Assembly (NCBI GenBank): GCA_028095005.1
Contig: CM051459.1
Coordinates: 311,986,513-312,050,512 of the forward strand
Reading direction: 5' to 3'
Length of the DNA stretch: 64,000 bases
Source: Rhynchospora pubera
Taxonomy: Eukaryota; Streptophyta; Magnoliopsida; Poales; Cyperaceae
Made by a program: the position numbers and the translations under genes. Shown piece after piece: positions 56,644 through 64,000 of the stretch. Within the stretch, counting starts at the first letter, position 1; each line of letters begins with the position of its first letter. The notes beneath the pieces are model-generated. The model did no database searches and had not been told where the DNA came from. It saw only the letters and a list, made by a program, of their open reading frames with translations.

Positions 56644-58980
56644 ATGGCTTCTAGCAGCTCTACCCCATTGGCTCGCTCTTCAGACGCACCCGAAAGATCT
56701 ACCCACTTGGAACAGCAAATGGTTGTTCACTCTTCAACTGGGAGGAATCCTGAAGTGGAGGCTTCTTCACCTGTTCGGGATCTCGAAAAGGGGAAAGGTC
56801 GGGTGGCCCCTAGAAAGGAAGTTTTCCGTCGCACCTCTCGTCCTCTTGATGAAGTATTTAAGAAAACGCTTACCTTTCAATCTCAACCCTGGAGTGAGAA
56901 ATCTTTGTATGCTTTTTCTTATCAGATTGGTCTTACTGAGAAAGACGCCTTAGAAGCTGCAGCTCCAGAGGATCGACCTTACGATGAAGAGAAGCGGGCA
57001 GTTCTTTTCAAGCCTTTATCGAGGTGTGGTTTTAAAGTTCCTCTTACCCAATTCGTGACCGACATTCTCTCGCTTCTCGAGATTGCTCCCGGACAACTTC
57101 ACCCTAACGCCTGGTGTATCATTAGATCCTTTGAGACTGTGGTGACCTTGTTTTCCTTGGCTATGGGCTTTGAAGGGATGACAGCTTCCTTACGGATGTT
57201 CGGGCACTATTTTGGATTTTCGAAAGCTGGGGATCTTAGTACTGTTCGGAACAAGGTGAACATGGTCCTGTTCGGGAAGGTCAAGAAACTCGATAATTGG
57301 GAGACTCATTTCTATTATCTTCGTCAGCCTTACCTGGATGTGTTCGGGATTACCAAAAAGTGGAATAAGGATACTAACAGTTTCAATGGTGTCTCCATCG
57401 ACCCTCCCACCATAGAAGAATATGCTTTTCTTCTCAAATTGGATTAAGTTATCAAAATCGAAGGTCCAATTCGCTTGGTTTTCAATGGTACTTCCTTAGA
57501 GGAAGAATCTCCGATACATCTCGGGGTCGAAACCATTATTCCTCCGCTAGTGGCCCCCCCGAAGGTTATAAAAAGGGGGGTTGGTTCTACCACGATTTCT
57601 GACCGTCGCCAGAAGAAAGCGCGACGAGATGCTGGACCTACTAAAGTGTCGCATCCTGCAGTGCTTGAGGGAGGTATCCCGTTGAAAGGGACTGGAAGTT
57701 CAACAATTGGAAAGGATCCTTCCCACGCTCAACCTTCCCTGGAGACATCTTCTCACCCTCCCCCAGAAAAGGCAGTTGTTGATGTTTCTGATGACGAGTT
57801 GTTTGTGGTACCCCCTCGTTTGCCAAAGCCTTGTTCGTCCAAAGTCGTGATTCCCCCTGTTTCAGAGCATATTCCTGAATTTGTTCCCGAGTTCATCCCA
57901 GAACCTATCCCATCTCATCAGATTTCGGAGGGTTCAACTCGTTCTTGTCCTCCAACTCCTGCCTGATCTCTTCCTTTGGAGGATGAAGACCTGATGCATT
58001 CTGCTTCTACTCCTCTTCAAGTTCCTGCGAGTTCTCTGAGATCTCACATGGATGCAGCCGTTGTCACTCTGAACCCAATATCTCCATCTTCTCATTTAAC
58101 TCATTGTCTGGCAGAGCTTTGAGCGATCTTTTCTGCTCAAGAGGCTCGCATTGCTTCTTTGGAAGTAGAGTTGGCGAAGGAGAAGTCAAAGGTACAAAAT
58201 TTAAATGTTGAACACGAACAGCATTATAAGGACTGGCATTCTATGACTCACAACTATGTTGACTCTAACAAATTCATTGTACTGTTCGCTCAGAATCTTC
58301 TGAAGGAAAATACCGAGCAGGCCAAGAAATTGGAGGATTTCGAGCGGCTAAGGCATTTATTGCTTTTGAAACTGGATTCGTCTTTGAGACAGAAAGACCA
58401 AGTCGTGGGTCTTCTGACTTCTACTCGGAAAGCTTTGGCTGAGGAAACAAGTAGGAAGTAGAAGGCCGAGAACATCTCGGAAATTCTCAAGGAAGAAGTG
58501 ACAAAGTTATCAGTAGAGAATTCTCTTCTTGCCGGGGCTGCCGAGTTGTCTCAGGATGACAAGTACAAGATCTTTGAAGAACAACTTCCTTCTTTCCTTC
58601 GTTCTCGTGCTTTCAAGAGGGCTGCTGGAATGCAGTCGGCGTCAGTTCTCAGAAGTGTTTTACTTCGAGTGTGTCGCGGGCTCCAATGGTCCTACCCGAT
58701 TACAGATGAAGAATTCGGACTTCTTGCAGCTAATGAAATTCCACATCTTCCTCCCGTTGCCGAGTGAAGTTTGCGCCGTTCTGATGATCGACTTCTAGGC
58801 CCAGATGGGACTGTGTTATCGGGTACCATTGATGTTTTTGGAGAGATGTTTGCTCCCGGTACCCGTGGCCTGAAGAACAAGTACCTTGGCCTGCAGATGT
58901 TCCGAAGCCTGTGGATGACGAAGATAATTCGGGATCTGGATAGGATAGTATTTTTTATTATTTTATTTAGGTATAGCTGA
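56644..58980 (+). pseudogene. Antisense additional ORF of the Tat element (putative gypsy-type transposon domain, PF04195-like), five in-frame stops
   Basis: One frame of about 778 codons runs from MASSSSTPLARS to 58980. Residues ~110-260 match the plant 'putative gypsy type transposon' domain (PLSRCGFKVPL, IAPGQLHPNAW, FGHYFGFSK). Residues ~280-440 are Ser/Pro-rich with a basic patch (RRQKKARRD). Residues ~500-640 form a long coiled coil (EARIASLEVELAKEKSKVQ). Stops at 57445 (TAA), 57964, 58120 and 58765 (TGA) and 58459 (TAG) interrupt it, but there is no frameshift. It is transcribed opposite to pol and sits between pol and the 3' LTR. Function of such ORFs is unknown. Confidence 0.78.
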
Positions 58981-59085
58981 GATGTTTTGGTGATGTGACT
59001 TTTTGATGTAATATGGTGTTTGTTTGAATGGAAATCGTGACTTCTTTTTACTATAGTTGTCTATACTCTCTTTGTAAAATTTCCT

Positions 59086-59104
59086 TTTTTTTTTTTTTTT
59101 TTTG
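59086..59104 (+). repeat. Poly-T tract
   Basis: A T19-like run lies about 110 bp after the antisense ORF. Confidence 0.8.
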
Positions 59105-59184
59105 CGAGATGTTTACAACATCATCTGGGTATATCTTTTACAGCTTGGTTTCGAGATTTGTTCTCAAAATTAACAAGTATACTA

Positions 59185-59410
59185 ACTCCGAGCTATATTC
59201 TTAAGGAAAAAATTTGGAAGTTTATTAACTCTGAGATACGTTCTCGAGGGAAAATAAATTAATTCCGAGATACATTCTCAAGGAAAAATAAATATACATT
59301 AACTCCGAGATACATTCTCAAGGAAAAATATAAATATATTAACTCCGAGATACATTCTCAAGGAAAAATAAAAATACATTACTTCCGAGATACATTCTCA
59401 AGGAAAAATA
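59185..59410. repeat. 40 bp tandem repeat array (4 close copies plus diverged ones)
   Basis: CCGAGATACATTCTCAAGGA recurs at 59265, 59305, 59345 and 59385, with diverged copies near 59188 and 59229. Confidence 0.9.
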
Positions 59411-60020
59411 TTTTCTAACTATTGCTAACTGCACCGAGGATAATTCTTCTTGACTTTCTTTCTGTATATATTCGCGAACAATCCTCAGAAAGAATTGATT
59501 TGGGTCATCTAACACTAACAACCCCGGGCTAGTAATTAAATCTTCCCAGCCTTAGGAGAAAATCTTCTAAAGCTAGGAAGATCTCCATCACCCGAAACAA
59601 ATTCGATCCATTGGATTCGGAACGACTGAGATAACAAAGCCGCTCCTGAATTCACTAGATCCAGGTGTTTCGAGGATGTTCGGAACCGAAGACTGGTGTA
59701 TATCTGATGCGAGTATTTTGCTTTACATCAGCTATCCACCTAAGTCTCCGATTCCTTTTCAGCTATCCTCCTAAGTTTCCTTTTATTTTTGTGGGATATA
59801 TTTTATTTTTCTTTTTCTTTCTTTTTGCCATTGTTGATTTCAAGCTTGGTGAAAACGTTCTGGTGCATCTCCTTTGGGGAAGACGATGGGTTCTATTTAT
59901 ATCTTTTTATTAGCTAACTGCCAACTAACTGTATTAATTGTCGGCATTTATTGTCAGATTTGCCCAGTTTCTCTTTATTCCCAAGTACAAGAAAAGTACA
60001 GTTATTTGTCAGCTTTTTCC
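59411..60020. other. Non-coding part of Tat 3' region
   Basis: No domain-bearing ORF. CTTTTTCTTTCTTTTTGCC-like pyrimidine tracts near 59810. Confidence 0.45.
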
Positions 60021-60495
60021 GACTTTATTTTTTTATGCGCTTACTCCGAGAATTCTCTCGAGTAGGGTCACGACTTTATTTTTTCATGCGCTTACTCCGA
60101 GAATTCTCTCGAGGAGGGTCACGACTTTATTTTTTCATGCGCTTACTCCGAGAATTCTGTCGAGAAGGGTCACGACTTTATTTTTTCATGCGCTTACTCC
60201 GAGAATTCTCTCGAGGAGGGTCACGACTTTATTTTTTCATGCGCTTACTCCGAGAATTCTCTCGAGGAGGGTCACGACTTTATTTTTTCATGCGCTTACT
60301 CCGAGAATTCTCTCAAGGAGAGTCACGACTTTATTTTTTCATGCGCTTACTCCAAGAATTCTCTCGAGGAGGTTCACGACTTTATTTTTTCATGCGCTTA
60401 CTCCGAGAATTCTCTCGAGGAGGGTCACGACTTTATTTTTTCATGCGCTTACTCCGAGAATTCTCTCGAGGAGGGTCACGACTTTTTTTTTTTTT
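60021..60495. repeat. 51 bp tandem repeat array (~9 copies)
   Basis: The unit CTTACTCCGAGAATTCTCTC ... GACTTTATTTTTTCATGCG recurs every 51 bp from about 60040. It includes the perfect palindrome GAGAATTCTC. Since 51 is a multiple of three, two overlapping frames stay open and give false ORFs of about 190-200 codons with 17-residue repeats (RILSRRVTTLFFHALTP and RLYFFMRLLREFSRGGS). Confidence 0.95.
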
Positions 60496-60796
60496 ATGCA
60501 TGCGAGAATCAAGTAGAGAACACACTGTCTCCATTTATAAAACAAAATTATATTAAGATACAAGGGCCTTAATACCCCAACTAAGAACAAAAAAGACCCA
60601 ACTACTATACTGGTCTGGTTCTTATTTTTATCCATAACCACAAAAAACGAAAAAAAAAATGAAAACAATTCGGATATGAAGAGACCGGCTACGGTATTGG
60701 TCTGGTTGTTCTTATCCATAACAACAAAAGCGAAAACATAAAAAACAACTCGGACACGAAGAGACCGGCTACGATATTGGTCGACTTCTATCCCCC

Positions 60797-63700
60797 CTAA
60801 ATGTAAAACTTTCTGAGATGAGCAGTGTTCCAAGCATTTGGAATGCGCTTGCCTCTCATATCCCTGAGATGGTAAGCCCTGCCTTCAATAGACTTGATGA
60901 TCTCGAATGGGCCTTCCCATGCGGGATCAAGTTTCCCCACTTGTTTACCTGTGGCTTCGATCTTCCTGAGCACCCAATCACCTGGTTGGAAATGTTTGGG
61001 AGCGACTTTCCTATCGAAGCCCCTTCGCATTCTTCTCTGATACTCTTCCATCTTCACTCGAGCTTCCTCCCTCAACTCGTAAATGGTCTCCAAATCTTCT
61101 TCCCTTCGAGTTCCATTCTTCTCCCAAGTATATGACTTCGTTCTCAAAGTAGGGTGTACTGCTTCCATAGGTGTGACAGCCTCCATTCCATAAATCATGG
61201 AAAAAGGTGAACGGCCTGTGGAAGAGCGAGGTGTGGTACGGTAGGCCCATAAGATTTTATCGAGATACTCAGGCCAAGTATTCTTGCTGCCTTCGATTTT
61301 CCTCTTCAGTCCTTCCAATATAGTTCGGTTGGATACCTCAGCTAAACCATTAGATTGGGGATGACAGACCGAAGAGGTGCACGATCTGATACCCAGTTCT
61401 TTTCAAAAATCCTGTAATGGGGCGCCAGTAAACTGTGTGCCATTGTCAGAGATGAAGGTATGTGGGATCCCGTATCTATACACGATCTGGTGTCTCGCGA
61501 AGTCCACTATCTTTTGCGATGTGATGGTTGCCAGAGGTTTGGCTTCAATCCATTTGGTGAAATATTCCACGGCCACCACCAGAAATTTAACATTTCCTTG
61601 TCCTTGAGGGAAAAGCCCCAACAAGTCTAGCCCCCACACATCGAACGGCCATGAACTGGAGATGGATTGCATCGGATGAGGTGGTTGTCTTGGTATGCGG
61701 GCGTAGAATTGACATTTTTCGCATCTGCGAACATATGTCTCTACATCCTTCTTCAAGGAAGGCCAGTAAAACCCTGCTCTAACGATCCTCCTTCCTAGCG
61801 AAGTTATTCCTTGATGGCTACCGCATATTACTTCATTCACTTCTGCAATAATTTCGTCCGCTTTTGCTCTTCCAACACATGTGAGCCAGGGTATTCCATA
61901 TCCTTTTTTCAATAATAGACCATCTCAGATAGTAAATTCGAGAGCCCACCGCTTGACTTTTCGGGCAACCTTGTCCTCTTCTTGGAGTTTTCCTTCTTTG
62001 AGGAAATTCCATAACAAAGCATATCACTCCTTTCCTGCCTCAACGATATACACTTCGAATGCGAGCACATCAATGCTGGGGTGTGGCACTTCCAACATAA
62101 CAATAGGCTTTTCCCGATCTAGATCGCTTTCTTTAGCAATTTTAGACAGAGCATCTGCTGTTTCATTTTGAGTTCGTGGCACGTACTCTACAGAGGCACT
62201 TTCAAAGGCAGCTAACACTGTTTTCACTTTCTCCAAGTATAGGGCTAGCCTTTCATTTATTGTTTCATATTCTCCTTTGATTTGGTTTACCACCAGCTGA
62301 GAATCCATGTAGAAACGCACACTTCTTGCTCCGATTGCCTCCATAAGTCGCATACCTGCCAACAACGCCTCATACTCTGTGACATTGTTGGATACCTCGA
62401 AAGTCAAATGTATCGCGTAATGAAATTTCTCGCCTTTCGGTCCTTTTATTTCAACGCCAACACCCGAACCCTTCTCAGAAGCTGCCCATCCACGAATACT
62501 TCCCACACTTCTTCCTTGGGATTTCCAATTTGTCTGACTGTGCATTCGACTATAAAGTCGGCAAGAATTTGTCCTTTGTATGCTGTCCTTGGTTCGAAAC
62601 TCACATCATATTCGGACAACTCGACTGCCCATTTTAACATCCGCCCTGCTACATCAAGTTGTCCCAAAGTTTTTCGGAGAGGCATGTCGGTGAGCACTTT
62701 GATGGGGTGTGCCTGAAAATATGGTTTGAGTTTCCTGGATGCTATCATGACCGCGAATGCCACTTTTTCAACAGGAGGATACCTTATCTCAGCATCTCGC
62801 AGAATGCGAGACACGAAATAGACAGGTTTTTGTTGGTTTTCTTCAATCCTGATGAGAGCTGCACTCACAGCCGTTTCGGAAGTTGCCACATAAAGATAGA
62901 GAGTTTCCCCTTTCACAGGTCTACTGTCCACTGGAACTTCTTGTTTTTCCTGATTGTTTGGAAAAATGGTTGACACACTTCAGCTGACTTTGAAATGAAT
63001 CTGTTTAGGGCAGCTATTCGCCCAGTTAATTCTTGCACCTCTTTGACTATTTTTGGTGGTTCCATGTTCGCGATCGCCTGACACTTGCTCGGATGGACTT
63101 CTATGGCTCTTTCGGATACGATAAACCCTAAAAACTTTCCACTTCCAAGACAGAAAAAACTCTTCTTTGGGTTTAATCGCATTCCGACTTCTTTCATTTT
63201 CGCGAACACTCTTTCAAAGTGTTGCACATGTTCTTCCCCTGAACAACTTTTGATCACCATATCATCGAAATATGCTTCCATAATCTTCCCAATTTCTTCT
63301 TGAAACAACTTGTTCACCATCCTTTGATATTCTGCTCCTGCGTTCTTCAGACCAAAAGGCATGACCTTGTAACAATAGATCCCTTTTTCTGTAAGGAAAC
63401 TGGTTTTCTCTTCATCTTCTGTACACATTTTAATCTGATGATATCCCGCATTGGCATCAACAATGCTCAAGTGAGAAAAACCCGCTGTCGAATCCACTAA
63501 TGCATCAATGTTCGGCAATGGGAAAGAATCTTTCGGACAGGCTTTGTTGAGATCAGTTAAATCAATACACACTCTCCACTTGTTGTTAGGTTTCGGAACC
63601 ACCACTGGGTTGGCTAACCAAGCAGGGCATTTGACCTCGCGAATAAACCCAGCTGCGAGTAACCTTTGCACCTCCTCCTCAATTATCGTTCTACGTTCGG

Positions 63701-63996
63701 GTCCGAACTTCCTTTTCTTTTGATGCACTAGTCTGGCATTTGGGAAGAGCTTGATTTTGTGTTCCGCAATCTCCCTCTTAATACCCGGCATCTGCCCTCA
63801 TTCAGCGACAAAAATCTCTTGGTTTCTCTTAAGATATTTCTTTACTAATTCTCTGTCCTTGGCCCCGAGCGCTGTCCCCAGTTTAGTAGTTATTCCCTCA
63901 CTCAGCTCTACTTCTTCCATATCTTCCCCTGGAGCACCCGAACTGGGTACGCGCACTTTCTTCTCAATATTTCCCTTCTCTATCTGTGTTACTTGA
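60797..63996 (-). pseudogene. Tat-type Ty3/gypsy pol (RT, RNase H, second RNase H, integrase), 5' end outside window
   Basis: Minus-strand order: linker (63996-63800); RT 63791-62913 with WRVCIDLTDLNKACPKD, MPFGLKNA and the active site as YFDDM; RNase H 62900-62450 (LYLYVATSETAVSAAL, LTDMPLRKTL, FIVECT); second RNase H ~62500-62030 (VFVDG, NVTEYEALLAG, YMDSQLVVNQI, ADALSKIA); integrase 61912-60797 with HHCC-type pieces (SHQGI, CEKCQF), catalytic Asp in GLDLLG and SDNGTQF, Glu in NGLAEV, then a C-terminal GDWVLRKI ... WEGPFEI. Lesions: TGA stops at 63798, 62024, 61925 and 61403 (lowest plus-strand coordinates), frameshifts between RT and RNase H and near 62480, and a loss of about 20 residues between RT and RNase H. 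It cannot make an active enzyme. Confidence 0.9.
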
Positions 63997-64000
63997 TCTA

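Larger units (their letters stand above)
54880..63996 (-). mobile_element. Ty3/gypsy Tat-lineage retrotransposon, minus strand, 5' part beyond the window
   Basis: Reading leftward from the right edge: reverse transcriptase, RNase H, a second RNase H, integrase, then a non-coding region with tandem repeats, an antisense additional ORF, another tandem array and LTR-like sequence with promoter and polyadenylation signals. The dual RNase H and the extra antisense ORF between pol and the 3' LTR are hallmarks of Tat elements (compare Grande, whose extra ORF is also antisense). Gag and the 5' LTR lie right of the window. The left LTR limit near 54.88-54.96 kb is uncertain. Confidence 0.85.

Noticed and set aside
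59938..60556. Two overlapping 190-200 codon ORFs with 17-residue repeats
   Set aside because: They exist only because the 51 bp tandem unit is divisible by three and lacks stops in two frames; there is no independent coding sign.

Overview
The window is transposon-dense nuclear DNA of a flowering plant. The evidence is spliced genes with GT-AG introns, several plant-type transposon superfamilies, decayed plant host genes (a GDSL lipase, an ABCG/PDR transporter, an HMG-box protein), poly-A retrotransposon tails and A/T-rich spacers. I see no prokaryotic, organellar or CRISPR features. The species cannot be named from this sequence. No intact ordinary host gene was found: every recognisable host gene is broken or is a fragment.

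Layout. 1-16.1 kb: a GDSL esterase/lipase pseudogene whose last exon is split by a 13.5 kb CACTA transposon (2030-15511, TTA target duplication). That CACTA encodes a TNPA/Ptta-like protein with a C-terminal Ulp1-type cysteine protease, plus a small protein ending in two SUMO-interaction-like motifs. A very young LTR retrotransposon (8113-14781, TSD GTATT) sits two codons before the stop of the protease gene. 16.1-19.3 kb: MITEs, an ABCG transporter fragment, a palindrome and a LINE fragment. 19.3-20.8 kb: a hAT-like element (TSD CCTGCAAC) holding a MULE-like element (10 bp TSD). 20.8-23.9 kb: a pol-deleted Ty3 element with a 1.6 kb insertion in gag. 23.9 kb onward: one end of a second CACTA followed by HMG-box gene debris. 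27.8-28.4 kb: a short Helitron. 29.7-34.7 kb: Ty1/copia gag debris, a Tourist-like MITE and a minus-strand LINE.

34.7-41.4 kb: an unusual element bounded by inverted terminal arrays of a palindromic motif. It carries two convergent genes: a spliced plant-mobile-domain (PMD) gene on the minus strand and an unrecognised protein with two Cys2-His2-like modules on the plus strand. 41.5 kb: one end of a third CACTA. 42.98-52.60 kb: a complete copia-type LTR retrotransposon (TSD GTCTT) with a badly decayed interior. 52.6-54.0 kb: LINE RNase H debris with poly-A, split by a hAT-like MITE (TSD GGTCCTCC). 54.9 kb to the window end: a minus-strand Ty3/gypsy element of the Tat type, with RT, RNase H, a second RNase H and integrase. 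Between pol and the 3' LTR it has an antisense additional ORF with its own leader intron, and three separate tandem-repeat arrays (50, 40 and 51 bp).

How the parts relate: the window is a record of nested insertions. Target duplications give the order, for example GDSL gene, then CACTA, then LTR retrotransposon. The most distinctive coding content is the CACTA that couples SUMO-interaction-like motifs with a Ulp1-like protease, the PMD/zinc-finger element, and the antisense gene of the Tat element, which has decayed only by C-to-T-compatible stops.
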